Assembly (NCBI RefSeq): GCF_025370935.1
Contig: NC_133492.1
Coordinates: forward strand, 15,439,568-15,503,567
DNA: 64,000 nucleotides
Origin: Choristoneura fumiferana
Taxonomy: Eukaryota > Arthropoda > Insecta > Lepidoptera > Tortricidae
Direction: 5' to 3'
Shown: positions 11,380 to 23,520 of the stretch, piece after piece
Layout: the number at the start of each line of letters is the position of its first letter
How positions within the stretch are numbered: position 1 is the first letter of the stretch
Notes under the pieces: generated by a model
Told to the model about the DNA's origin: nothing
The model's input: the letters and a program-made list of their open reading frames with translations, nothing else
Databases searched by the model: none
Translations under genes and position numbers: made by a program

Positions 11380-11994
11380 TTATTCAGCTTTTTGTTCTGC
11401 TGCACAGGTAGCTTTATTCAGCTGTTCTTTTAAAGACGCAAGTTCCTCGTTTAATTCTTTTACTTTATTTTTCTCTGCTCGTAACAGATTCTCTAAATTA
11501 GTGATATCATGCTGAGTATCCCCCGCAGACTGCATAGTGTGTGCCAGGACAGTGGTCTTGGCAAGATCCTTGGCTGACTCCGCTTCCTTAATAATCCTTT
11601 CAGACTTCTCTAACAGTTCAGCTTGTATTAAGATCATAGTGACAAGCCGTCTGATAACAAATGCCAGGAAAATTGAGAAACCAGTGATATAGAAGTTTCT
11701 CTGTGCTCTGAAAAGTTTTACATTTCCTTTCATTTCACTAGCGAGGTGGATGTGGCCGCTGTCGGTCGAGTGGGAGTATTTCCTCATTTCCCTTACGGCG
11801 TCTATAAGAAACAGGCACAATACACCGAGTAAAACGAAAAAGTAAAATGCCGCGTGTTCTCGAAACAGCGCGAAGAGCCGCGACCTGAAGAACCGCTGCC
11901 ACCAGCGAGGGCTAGCGATGGGCAGTATCATTATGGACACAACAGCAATCTCGAAGTAAAGATAGCCGGCGATGAAAGTCCATTGTATAGACAT
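11380..11994 (-). CDS. Bcap31: B-cell receptor-associated protein 31 family (BAP29/BAP31), ER membrane protein
   Basis: ER integral membrane protein that helps export and quality-control newly made membrane proteins. 204 aa in one uninterrupted coding exon. The start is MSIQWTFIAGYLYFEIAVVS with A at -3. Three hydrophobic segments lie at about residues 7-27, 45-66 and 97-118, in the family's N-out arrangement. The family motif FRAQRNFYI(T/S)GF precedes the third segment. Residues ~120-200 form a charged coiled coil (AELLEKSERIIKEAE; LLRAEKNKVKELNEELASLK). The C-terminus is QKAE: one lysine at -3 but not the full KKXX retrieval signal of vertebrate BAP31. At 204 aa it is shorter than the 240-250 aa vertebrate proteins, with the missing part in the tail. 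Head-to-head with Mtx1. Confidence 0.97.
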   Translation of the reverse strand: MSIQWTFIAGYLYFEIAVVSIMILPIASPRWWQRFFRSRLFALFREHAAFYFFVLLGVLCLFLIDAVREMRKYSHSTDSGHIHLASEMKGNVKLFRAQRNFYITGFSIFLAFVIRRLVTMILIQAELLEKSERIIKEAESAKDLAKTTVLAHTMQSAGDTQHDITNLENLLRAEKNKVKELNEELASLKEQLNKATCAAEQKAE

Positions 11995-12542
11995 TCTTGA
12001 ACGATGTGCTTAACTTCTAGTGTGTGTGTGATAGTGATCGGTAAGGCGAAGCGCAACTCAAAAGAACGTTAAAAATAGTGGTTAAAACATAAGTTCCTTC
12101 AAAATATTGCAATTTATTTGCAAAATATAAAGAACACGCACACGGTCAACTAAAAATAGCAAGTAAGCCAAAGTAAGCTGTCAAAGTCAAGCTATCATTA
12201 ACAAAAACGTCATAACGTCAACCATACGTCAACACACAATGTTCTACCTCCTTACTAAAGCTCCTTACACAATAAATTACTCTTTGGTCAGTTCAACCAT
12301 TCGTTCTCCCATCCTGTCCTGGCCAGCAGAGCCTTCAACATTTGCTAGTAGGATAGTGTAAGTACGACTTTACAGGCTGGCTATTTCGTTAAATTGTCTT
12401 TCGTTTATATGTCAAAAATGTCAACTCCTGATTCTATAATCTTTATGGAACACAGCACAAAAAAAAAGTTAAATGTACGCAAAATTCGCAAAAATAGTTT
12501 TTGATTGAATTATTTAATTAATGATTTACATTACATATAATA
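11995..12542. promoter_or_regulatory. Shared divergent promoter region, Bcap31 (-) / Mtx1 (+)
   Basis: 548 bp separate the two start codons, which point away from each other. Both 5'UTRs and both promoters must lie here unless unseen upstream exons exist. No TATA box was confidently assigned. Several AACGTCA/TGACGT-like words (12200-12235) could be CRE-like, but this is weak. Confidence 0.55.
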
Positions 12543-15500
12543 ATGACGAGTATAGAATTGGATATATGGCGTGGAGAGTGGGGTCTGGCTTCTGTTGATT
12601 CAGAATGTCTTAAAGTTTTAGTGAGTATATAATTTCTAACCTTTTATGATAATCAGAGGGCCGGCAAGTGCTTTAATTATTTACTTTCTGTTTGTTCACA
12701 GACTTACATGAAATTTATTGGGGTGCCAGTAAGAGTTCGGGAATCGAACAACCCGTTTTTCACACCAAAGGGTAGGCTGCCAGTCATGCGCGATGGGCGC
12801 ACAGTCCTCACTAATTTTGAAGAAGTTATTGAGCATTTGAAAACATTGGTAAGTTTTTTTCACTATCCTTGTAATTGTTCTAATTTTAACCAATCATAAT
12901 TATGATTAAAAATGCATAGATTTTAATTGCCCAATATTTCATCAGCATTACAGTACGGATGTCCACCTAAACACTAAGCAAGCTGCAGAAGCCAGTGCAT
13001 TTACGCAGTACTTGAGTGAAAAGCTGTTGCCGGCCTACCAGTATGCCTGGTGGGTGGACGAGAAGAACTATGCTGAGCTAACGAGGCCCACTTATGCTAA
13101 AGCTCTAAGAATTCCATTTAACTTCTATTACCCCTCGAGTTACCAGACTGCTGCTAAAGAAATGATTGATGCCCTCTACGGGGAACACACTGATCTTAGA
13201 GAAATTGAAAAGACAGTAAGTTTTCTCACTTATTTTTTTTTATATATTTAGTGTTTTGCTTTTTAACTTAACTAACCTAATAACATTATCAGTCTTTATT
13301 GCATCACATTGAATTAAGTCATAAATCTTTCATTGCATTACACTTGTTATCACGGAGACAGTAAGATAGATAAATGTGCAAAGGGTAATGAATCTTATAA
13401 TCTACATACATTTTTTTTTCAAACTTATCCTATTCTATTCTAATCCCTCCAGAGCAATACATATATCGATGCTTGAAAGGAGAAATTTACTAAGCAACAT
13501 TTTTTTAAGATAGTGAGTTATATACAAAACTTACTGATATCAATCTTATCTTAAATAATGATCAATATTAAATATGTAGTGTCGAAAAGTGCCAAAAATG
13601 TACTGTTCTAAATGACACTAACATATTCTATTCATCAACTAAATTAATTCTTTTTTGCTAGCTCTCTATAACATAACATACCTGGGCGCCCAAGCTTTCT
13701 TCTTCTTCATCGTTTCACTCTTGACAGAGTGGTTGTGGTCATCATTTTCTAGGTGCTGGTAGCAAGCTTAACAATACGCCTCCATTCCTCCATTCAGCTT
13801 TGCTCGGGCTAAAACTCGGTAACAATCATTTTCCCAGAGATAAGAACAAGTTAGATTGATTTTTCTTCCCTGAAAACCCCTACATACCAAATTTCATCCA
13901 AATCGTTGGGTTTTCGAGATCCCCGAAATATATTTATATATATACAAGAATTGCTTGTTTAAAGGTAGTAGATAGATAGGTATATTGGCTAATATTTTGT
14001 AACAACAAATATAGGGTAGTTTTAAGATATTTGTCTTAATCAAAGATGCAACAAACCAATGTCTTTATTTCTAGATATTTCTGAGGCCGTCTAATACACT
14101 TGGAATTACAATCATTTTCACAACTTTTCCTGTCACATTTTTGTGAATGGGTGAAGGTAGAAAGAGATAGTGAATATATACTTTACTTTGAATATATAAT
14201 CTATACTTCTCAATGGGATTTTTACTGTGAAAAACAGTTTCTCTGAAAAACATAACATCTACCTGGAGAGATATCTCTACTTTAAAATTATTCATCATGC
14301 TTATCCTTACTACTGTTAGAACGTGAAAGTAATTCTGTTGGTCTGTCTATTACTCCTTCACAATTAAACCACTGAACTGATTTGGATGATGGTATAGAGA
14401 TAATGGTGTTTTTATCCCAAATGATAGTGATTTTTTTACAGACAGTGGGCATAACTAGTTCTAAAACTTCCAAATAAAAGTTACTTCTTTATATTTTAGC
14501 AATATATAATATGTAGATCTAAGATTGTTTTTAACAAAGCAGTTTAATCATGCACAAATTTAACATATCACTTATGACTTATTAACGTTTTCAGATATAC
14601 AGTGAAGCAGAAAAGTGCCTTAAAACCCTGTCTGACAGGCTTGGGGAGAGTGAATACTTTTTCGGGAACCGGCCCTCCTCATTTGATGCAACTGTGTTTG
14701 CATACCTCGCTCCTTTAGTCAAGGCTCCGTTCCCCAATGCAACCCTGGCCAACCATGTCAAAGGCATCGCCAACCTCACTAGATTTGTTGCAAGGATCAA
14801 CCAGAAGAACTTTAGGCATGTTACTGACGGTATGTGTGATTTCTAGTTTATTAAAAAAATATTTCACATTCCCTAAATTAAATGTTTTTTACTGGACTGC
14901 ACGGACTGCACTGGACATGTGGAATTGCTAAGTAAGTAGTGCATAGTTTCAATAATAAAGTTGGTGACAGATGGAAGAGCTGCGCCTTGTGATTAAGGAA
15001 CTTGAGATAAATTATTGAAAATATAGCTCTGTCTATTGATAATTCAATGTTCAATGTTGAGGGAGCGTTTTAACTATATTTATTCAAATTTGATGAGGGT
15101 AAATTTAAATAGAATTCGAATAAATATATATATATGTTTTTATTGATAAAGGGGTCCCAAGATGGTAAAAATTGCTTATCAAGCATGCTTGTCGAGGCTT
15201 GACGCAACGCCAAACATGCACGACGAGCATCGCGCCCATTTTCTGTCACTCGCTCAAGTGTATACTGAATGTGCTGCTTGACAAGCTTCAATCTAAATGG
15301 TGAAGCCTGTTTGGCAGGCATTTCTCTTCTCATTATTTATTTTATTCGTTTTTGTAATCCGTATTTTATGTAATAAAATTAATAAAAATAGGCGATTTAT
15401 AGAATGAGTGATGAGATGATTCTAGAAATAGCAATGCTTTGAAAATAACAGTTTTCTATTGAACATTTTTATTTGCAATGTTGCTGTTTAATTTTATTAC

Positions 15501-18500
15501 AATCGAATTGAAAAAGCAAAGCAAATCTTAGACTTAACTATCAACTCTCCGCCTTCCGCTTGGGCGGAAAAAAGTCTCGGGTAAAATGAATGACACGCAC
15601 ATATATGTTCAATTGACTGATTTCATCAAACATAATCAATTTCTTAATTTGCTTGTCAATGATCAAAACAAAACGATAATTTGCCGTGTTTTCCGTAATG
15701 CGCTAACCCTCAAGCAATTTTGATCATCTAGGGACCCCTTAACAAAACTTCAAACAAAAACAACTGTCAAAATGCCTGTAGCCGACTTATGCCTTGATCA
15801 CACGTACCGAGCAAACGGGCGAGACAGTAAAATGTTTCTCGGCCGAGACAGTGATGTACCTCGCTCGCTCGCTATATTTATACGCACCGAGTACTCGGCC
15901 GAGAGCACTGTCTCGCCCGTTTACTCGGTACGTGTAATCAAGGCATTAATCTTAAGATGCATGACTTATAACATAAATGAGAATTAAAAAAAAAACAACT
16001 GTCAAATACTGCTTTTTTTTATTCATTTACGGGTAGGTCGTCAAACTTCAGATAGTAGATATCCAGCACACAATTAAAAACTGCCCTTTCTAATTGAACA
16101 CTGGCTTAGTTTACACGTCTATCCGAGCTGGTTTACATCAGCTAAGTGCTTTGAGTTTAATTGCAAGTTATTAGTGCTTTTATAAAATTACTTCCCATGC
16201 TATCAAGTTATATTTTGAGATTAAACTGAATTGTAGAAGACAAATAGAATCGGCGCAAGTTAAGATATATACATGTAGGTACCCGTGATCTTTTCACATC
16301 TTTCTGGTATGTTCCATTATTCCTAACTTGTTCTCAACTAAATAATATGATAAACTGTTATAACTAAAGATTGAAAGAATGATTTTGGTGAAATATTTGC
16401 GGGAATGTTTTCGACAGTGACCTTATAAATACATATAATATAATTGGTTCTCGATCGATGTATTTCCAAACTGGGGGTAGATTCAATGACTATCCTGATT
16501 GCTTGTTTAAGACAAATTTTAATAAAATCTTGCTTCACCTGTGATACAATCATGAGATACTGTATATTAAATTCCTATTTATGCCTTGTACAAAAGCGAG
16601 TAGACTAGCAGCGTGAATTGAGAACTTCACACACACTGTTGAATCTCTTCACAATTGTGTGCAGCTTTCATCGCGATGTTTTGCTTCACCGTAAAACTCA
16701 TGGTTAAAATGTAATTACGCATATAAATTCCGAAAAACTCAACCCACGACCCTATTAAGGTAAGCGTCTACTGGCTCGGAATCGGTGCGTACGCACCGTA
16801 CTAGGCGTCGGTATTTACAAAATATTTAAGAATCTCCGGCACATGCCGATCCAGTGCACGCAGTAAAGTCGCCAACAGATATTTCGGATCGGCCTAGGTG
16901 GTCAAAAATACCGGAAAATAAACTCTATTATTAGAGTTCATGTTTCGATACTTTTGATCATCTTAGGCCGCTCCGAAATATCTGATGGCGACTGTACCAT
17001 AGAACACACCTAGCAACAAAGCCGTCCGCTTCGTTACGGCTCGATTCCGATGCAGTGGACGCTTAACTTTACGAGAGGCCACAGGTCAAACCAACAGGCC
17101 ACCATGACTTGTACCATAAACCATCCATGCACGGACTCAAAATTAATTTTGTATTTTGAGTCAAATTAGTATTAAAAAAACTTCAAATTGACTCAATTCA
17201 GATCAGAATCTGGATTTACAGACCGTTGTAGAGAGTTGAACCTAAAATCGGCATGTAAATGAATTTGAATGAAATTCGACACGAGATATATAAACAGTAT
17301 TGGAATTTAAAGTAACGGAAAATTGGGCAAGAGCGCATGTTACCGCACAAAATGGTGTATAGGTATGCTGATCTGTAACATAGAGTAATGACTATGCAAC
17401 TTCACATGCCTGAAATTTAAAAACAATTCAAAAATTATAAATTACAGTAATTTATATAAATTATATTAAAATACGCGTATTTTACTAGCGCTTTAGTTGA
17501 AATTACTTAATTTATTGTTTAGTTAAAGTTTAATGTAGATTCAATATATTTGTTACGGGATGTAGACCATGCTCTGTGTTAATAAAGTTTTATCATTTCT
17601 AAAATTGTCAGCTTTGCGCGTCCAGTGCAAGTTTCTTTAACCCCCGACGCAAATAGAGGGGTGTTATAACTGTTATAAGTTCGACCGCTATGCGTGTCTG
17701 TCTGTGGCACCGTAGCTCTTAAACCGGTAGACCGATTTGAATTCGGTATTTTTTATTTGAAATCAGGTTTTCCAGCGATGGTTCTCAGACATGTTTCATC
17801 AAAATCGGTTTAGCCGTTTTTGAGATATTGAACTTTGGAGTGACAAAGTCGGGGGTTTTCCATCTTTTTGTTGGTTCGACATTACCGTTATTTTCATAAA
17901 CAAGACAGTGCGGGTAGTTCGTAAATCACGCACGGCTATCAAATGTACAGTAATAACGGGTCAAAATTGTTTTTATAGTGCCTGAAGTAAAAGTGTAAAT
18001 AAACACGTCCTGATTTAGTAATGGACGGCACCACATACCACCATTGGCGTATGCAAGCGGTAAAAGTTTCTGGCGGTTTGGTGGTGCAGTATCAACTACT
18101 AAGCGTATCGCGTATATCCAGGCCCATATACCACAAATGTTACTAGTGCTACAATTCTACATAATGTTTGACAAAGGAGGATGGGCAGATTTGTATGGAC
18201 TCTGGCCTAGGAACCAATAACGACAAGCCATCTATCATTGGAAAAGTTTTTTCATACCTTAGAAATTTTTGTATGGCGGAAAATCTCAAATCGGGTCTTG
18301 GATGTTTAATATCTATTTAAGTATGTCTTTATCTATAAAAGTATGTTTATCCGTTGCCTAGTATCCATAGTACAAGCTTTGCTTAGTTTGGGACTAGCTA
18401 AATTGGTGTCAAGTGTTCCATGATATTTATTATTATTATTAATCGCTGTGTAAAAAAAGTTATGGCAAGATAAAAAAAAACTTTTCACCATCATTGCTCA

Positions 18501-21066
18501 TGCTTATTTTTGTCCTTATATTGGTTTTAGTTCTTTACAACGGTTTTTAAACGCTTTATCTTATAAATATACATAAGAAAACAACCAATAAGAAGAAGAA
18601 CCAAAATAAGAAGTCGCAAGATATTAACCAGCGACGATTTACAGAAACCGATATGAAAACCAGAATAGGTATCAGCAAAAACAGTAAAGTGCAAAACCAG
18701 ACACAAAAAAACATGAAAACGCATAAAAAACCAAATCATCACACAAAACCATCAACATACATGAACTTAGTATCGAAAAACTTTTATGCAGCGATAACTT
18801 TTTTGACACATAGATTTGGGACTACCTGCCATAGTAAAAGTTTTAAGCTATCCAGTCACATATCGCTTGTCCTTATTGGTCATTAGGCCAATTAGCCCAC
18901 CCTCCTTTAATCAATTATGTCGAGTTGTAGCACTTGTAATGGTACAGGGACCGGAGGCCGTATTGTTTAACGCGCTGACCTTCGTGATCGCATTTACCAT
19001 CTCTTTCTACCCTCGTTTTATACAGTGTGACAGAAAAAAGTGGTGAAAACGATCTTGTGTCCAAGTGCGTAAGACAATAAGGACTCTGTTCGAATAACGT
19101 CCTTAGCACAAAAATTTTTTTTTTAAAGTTACAGCTAAGTAGTATTTTTGTGTATCAGAGTACAACAGACAGAATGCCAAGAAGCAGACGACGGGGACCC
19201 AGTCGGAGCGCGAGGCGGCCAACTTCCCGCACCAGACGCGCAACAAGCTGCTCGCCGCCTTGTTCGCCGCCGTCGCCATGACCGGCTACGCCGTCGCCAA
19301 CGGCATGTTCCAGGTCAGTGCCCACCACCCCACACGCACGCAACACGCCACGCCACGCCACGCCATGCCACTCTAAAGGCGGTAACATACTATTGAATCG
19401 CGACGCCACGCCACCTTGTCCGACGTATTTTTCTGCACCTGACCATAATAAATATATGAGAGTGACTAGCCGTTACCCGCGACTCCGTCCGCAGAATTCG
19501 TATACCGCGGGAACTCTGCAATTTTCCGGGATTAAAAACTATCCTATGTCTTTCTAAGGCACTCAAAATATCCGTTTACCGAATTTCATCTAAATCAGTT
19601 CAGTGGTTTAGACGTGATGAAGTAACAAACAAACAAACAGACTTACAAACTTTCGCATTTATAATATTAGTGGGATTAGTACTGACACGCGTTGGTTGGC
19701 GTGTGCAAGCGTTGCGTGGCATCGGGTTAAATAATATGTCCGCTTCTTTAAGGCCACACCACTGCTCAAGATACGGAGACGGTACGGAATCGCAGTGACC
19801 TAATTGTCACTACTTTACCGCATGCTCTCCACGCAAAGTCGTTACGTTAACGGCACGTCACTGCGATTCCGTACCGTCTCCGTAATTTGAGCAGCGTTAT
19901 GGTCGCTCCCTATTACTGTGCTCACATTAACGTGAAACGTCAATGCCCACTATTGCGATAAATATAAAGTTAATTATTAACGCTTTAAAAGGAGTGACCA
20001 CATTAATTCTTACGAAATCTCATATAATGTACCGCCACTCGAGCTATCTCCTAAAAGTCGTGGTACATTATCTTTAAACGTCCAATTCGCGATGTGTGTT
20101 TCCCGTTAGTGTGGCTCTAGCATAAGAGCAAGAGCAATGCAAGCGTCTTGCCATTTCACCTGCCTACAGCCCGTAGCACGTAACTGCAGCGGTGATACTT
20201 GGTTAAATGCGCATTAGTACAAAATAAGACACTGCGGATCTTTTAGATAACATTAATATTTAACTGAATTATTTGCATGAAATTAGCTAAAAACAAGTAG
20301 TAGTAGTTTAGTAGTGAGTAGTTTTTATTTTATTTTATTATATAATTTATTATTTATTTTATTTTATTTTATATTTGTTTTTTTTTATGTTATTTATAAT
20401 TGAATGATTGGTTTGTAAGCTATGTGTAAAATTAAAAGATTATTTCAGCCTTATTATTTTTATCTTGAAAACAAGTATTTTTTCTGATATCGCGGTACAG
20501 ATATCTGGCACATCTAGTATACAAGCATTGGTATCGAGAGTACACCTGTTGGGTGTTGGCTTGCGCTGTGCTTTGCGCTTGAACTTTGTATTGTGATTAA
20601 AACGGATTCTGAAGTTGTTTATATGTTTGTACCAATGTGGATCTTAAATTTCGTTTAGAAGGCGTATTGCTTAATATAAACGAATGAATACTTACTGTCA
20701 GGTGAACCGCATGCTTGTTTGTCAGCTTTGCCACAAAAATATGTTTGGTTGTTTTTTCACGTATCCGCTCCGTTCCGCTTGAAATGGAAGCGCACTATGT
20801 ATTACTTCGCACATACTAATATTTTAATATATTTTTTTATGTATTTTATTTGCTCTGTATCAATATAAAGTTGTATTCTTATTCATTCTCATCTCTAACA
20901 TTGAAAGCCAAAATCTGCTTATATATTTCGTATTTATGTCAGACAATAACACTAGAAGTTAAACAGCAATTAAAATATTGGCTTCTCTTTTGTTCAGGAT
21001 CTGAAAGATTACGAACATGCCCAAGACTACAACGAGATGTTTGAGAATGACGAAGACGACAACTGA
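12543..21066 (+). CDS. Mtx1: Metaxin-1 (mitochondrial outer-membrane import/assembly factor)
   Basis: Metaxins work with the SAM complex in inserting beta-barrel proteins and in mitochondrial architecture. Exons: 12543-12620, 12702-12848, 12946-13215, 14595-14829, 19159-19313, 20998-21066; total 954 nt, 317 aa, with all GT-AG junctions and phases fitting. The start is MTSIELDIWRGEWGLASVDS; the metaxin N-terminal thioredoxin-like part includes CLKVLTYMKFIGVPV and NPFFTPKGRLPVM. The GST-C-like part includes EKLLPAYQYAWWVDEKNY and LGESEYFFGNRPSSFDA. A C-terminal hydrophobic anchor (KLLAALFAAVAMTGYAVANG) lies in exon 5, and the protein ends in an acidic tail (MFENDEDDN). Length equals the usual short metaxin-1 form. 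Exons 3 and 4 end in ordinary donors without the CCTGGTAC module. Confidence 0.97.
14060..14545 (-). repeat. Interspersed repeat, inverted partner of 5593-6060
   Basis: Sits in Mtx1 intron 3. The reverse complement carries the same MMNNFKVEISLQVDVMF frame. It differs from the partner by scattered substitutions and a short insertion (TCTATACCATCATCCAAATC). Another repeat fragment lies at 13680-13960, ending in the common 'accaaatttcatccaaatcg' block. Confidence 0.75.
15790..15945. mobile_element. Foldback MITE, near-perfect arms
   Basis: TGCCTTGATCACACGTACCG pairs with CGGTACGTGTAATCAAGGCA; the inner arms GGGCGAGACAGT / ACTGTCTCGCCCG also pair. It sits in Mtx1 intron 4. Confidence 0.75.
16761..17066. 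mobile_element. Foldback element ~306 bp
   Basis: Outer arms TAAGCGTCTACTGGCTCGGA / GATGCAGTGGACGCTTA. Inner arms AGATATTTCGGATCGGCCTA / TAGGCCGCTCCGAAATATCT. Non-coding, in Mtx1 intron 4. Confidence 0.7.
17636..17880 (+). repeat. Interspersed repeat ('CCCCGACGCAAA...ATCAAAATCGGTTTAGCCG'), copy 1
   Basis: Shares ~230 bp with 34309-34541 (same strand) and a partial inverted copy at 52712-52858. Typical moth repeat ending in a 'TTGAGATATTGAACTTTG ... GTTGGTT' block. No coding frame recognised. A SINE 3' fragment follows at about 18300-18440 (AGTATCCATAGTACAAGCTT), related to 41461-41735. Confidence 0.7.
19467..19675 (+). repeat. Interspersed repeat with 'TTTCGCATTTATAATATTAG' 3' end
   Basis: Begins ACTAGCCGTTACCCGCGACT, contains TCATCTAAATCAGTTCAGTG, and ends at TTATAATATTAGTGGGAT. 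Related pieces lie at 6125-6200, 31795-33490, 39257-39450 and 49155-49330 (inverted). A very common moth and butterfly element type. Confidence 0.75.
19752..19903. mobile_element. Foldback MITE
   Basis: GACGGTACGGAATCGCAGTG pairs with CACTGCGATTCCGTACCGTC, with outer partial arms around TGCTCAAGAT / AATTTGAGCA. It sits in Mtx1 intron 5. Confidence 0.7.
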
Positions 21067-21425
21067 CGAGCATGGTGGCGCTATTGAGCGCCTCCCGCGC
21101 CCCGCGCCCCCGGAGCCTGTAGCCATTTACTGCCTTAGACATCGCTCCCTCTATCCCGCAAGCACGGCTATTATGTACAAAAAAAATACAGAACGAGAAA
21201 GAGAAACAGCTGAAAATTTTACTAAAATTGTTCAATACTAAATTGTATTCTATCACTCTCAGGTAGTTGTTCAGCGGTTACTAGTAACAATTATAACAAA
21301 CATCACATGCTGACAAATGAAAGCATTGTTTATTTTAAACGCAGCGGGATTGGAGATCACTAGTTCTAATGAATGTATCTGGGTGCGATAGTTCACAATA
21401 AATAAAGTTTTCTATCAACGACGAT
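21067..21425 (+). other. Mtx1: Mtx1 3' untranslated region with poly(A) signals
   Basis: Two overlapping AATAAA words at 21397-21406, about 330 nt past the stop codon, fit a normal 3' end. The stretch 21426-21740 beyond holds nothing I recognise. Confidence 0.65.
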
Positions 21426-21740
21426 GTTCGAAAACCTAACTCTCAAAATCCAAAGTGTTGGTGACAAATTTTGTATCAGACATGTACCAAGCATAAATTA
21501 GAACAATACTATTTTAAACCAAAAGCAGGTGATAATTATGAATCTATATCGCATTCAATTGGTGATACTTAGATAGATACTTTGTCATTGACAATGAGTA
21601 TAATTGAATGAAGACGCAGTAAAATATTAACTAAATTCTATACTTACACTTAATCGCTCTTAACTAATACACAGCAAATTAAGGGAAAAGGAAAAGATGT
21701 TTACATTTTTTCATTAAAATTCTTGTTCATGTCTCTCTAA

Positions 21741-23046
21741 ACTAATATACAGGCTACACTACATACTGCACCTGCAGTAAATGTTACGAAAATACATTTT
21801 CTACGTTTAAAGGTACTCTAACCTAATATTATACAGGCTACACTACTAACAAAATAAATGTTACGAAAATACATTTTCTACATTTAAAGTTACTCTAAAC
21901 TAATATTATACAGGTTACACTACTCACAAATGTTCCGAAAATACATTTTCTACATTTAAAAGTACTCTAAACTAATATTATACAGGTTACACTACTCACA
22001 AATGTTACGAAAATACATTTTCTACATTTAAAGGTACTCTAAACTAATATTATACAGGCTACACTACTAACAAAATAAATGTTACGAAAATACATTTTCT
22101 ACATTTAAAGTTACTCTAAACTAATATTATACAGGCTACACTACTAACAAAATAAATGTTACGAAAATAATTTTCTACATTTAAAGTTACTCTAAACTAA
22201 TATTATACAGGCTACACTACTCACAAATGTTACGAAAATACATTTTCTACATTTAAAGGTACTCTAAACTAATATTATACAGGCTACACTACTAACAACA
22301 TAAATGTTACGAAAATACATTTTCTACATTTAAAGTTACTCTAAACTAATATTATACAGGCTACACTACTAACAAAATAAATGTTACGAAAATACATTTT
22401 CTACATTTAAAGTTACTCTAAACTAATATTATACAGGCTACACTACTCACAAATGTTACGAAAATACATTTTCTACATTTAAAGTTACTCTAAACTAATA
22501 TTATACAGGCTACACTACTAACAAAATAAATGTTACGAAAATACATTTTCTACATTTAAAGTTACTCTAAACTAATATTATACAGGCTACACTACTAACA
22601 AAATAAATGTTACGAAAATAAATTTTCTACATTTAAAGTTACTCTAAACTAATATTATACAGGCTACACTACTCACAAATGTTACGAAAATACATTTTCT
22701 ACATTTAAAGTTACTCTAAACTAATATTATACAGGCTACACTACTAACAAAATAAATGTTACGAAAATACATTTTCTACATTTAAAGTTACTCTAAACTA
22801 ATATTATACAGGCTACACTACTCACAAATGTTACGAAAATACATTTTCTACATTTAAAGGTACTCTAAACTAATATTATACAGGCTACACTACTAACAAA
22901 ATAAATGTTACGAAAATGCATTTTCTACATTTAAAGTTACTCTAAACTAATATTATACAGGCTACACTACTCACACACGTTATGAAATAGATTTTCTACA
23001 TTAAAAGTTACTCTAAACTAATATTATACAGGCTACACTACTCACA
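21741..23046 (+). repeat. AT-rich tandem repeat (~75-85-bp units, two alternating forms)
   Basis: About sixteen units built from CTCTAAACTAATATTATACA, GGCTACACTACT, AATGTTACGAAAATACATTT and TCTACATTTAAAG. One form has ACTAACAAAATAAATG, the other the shorter ACTCACAAATG, and they alternate irregularly. One diverged unit is stranded at 23560-23640, beyond two inserted repeats. Confidence 0.93.
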
Positions 23047-23049
23047 CAC

Positions 23050-23285
23050 ACAAACATCACGCCTGTATTCCCAAATGGGGTAGGCAGAGCACGTTACCGC
23101 TTCGGAGCCACTTTTAGCAATTTTAGGTTTTATGTTTTACAAAAACGGTACAATAGTGACAGGTTGCTAGCCTGTCGCCTACGGTATACCTTAACCTATA
23201 TCCTGTCGCCTCTTACGACATCCACTGAAGAAATGGAGAGGTGTGATTCTAACCCGACACCACACGGGTACACTGGTCACAAAAT
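23050..23285 (-). mobile_element. SINE-like / short interspersed repeat
   Basis: Contains ATCACGCCTGTATTCCCAAA, GGGGTAGGCAGAGCACG, CCTGTCGCCTCTTACGACAT and AGAGGTGTGATTCTAACCCG, blocks I recognise as a common moth repeat. It interrupts the satellite array. Orientation and exact ends are uncertain. Confidence 0.55.
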
Positions 23286-23312
23286 AAATAAAATATATTT
23301 TCTGTTAATATA

Positions 23313-23520
23313 CAGGCTATTTTGTTAGCCTATTTTTGTGTCCCACTGCTGGGCAAAGGCCTCTCCTCTGTTGCTCCACTCCTGTCTATCAAAGGCGAGC
23401 TCCCGCCATCCCACATTATAGGCATCTAAGTCGTCCCTCCATCTCCTCTTCGGTCTGCCTCTATTAGGGTATCCGTCACTAGGGACCCATTCCGTAAAAA
23501 TAGGCTAACAAAAAAAAAAC
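23313..23520. mobile_element. Element with inverted ends around a 'CCCACTGCTGGGC' repeat
   Basis: Ends TTTTGTTAGCCTATTTTT and AAAAATAGGCTAACAAAA are inverted repeats. The body has GTGTCCCACTGCTGGGCAAA, GGCCTCTCC and CCATCTCCTCTTCGGTCTGC, typical of moth retroelement tails. From 23640 to 25420 I see nothing gene-like. Confidence 0.6.

Noticed and set aside
21741..23046. CRISPR-like or coding repeat
   Set aside because: Tandem satellite without spacers and without an open reading frame.
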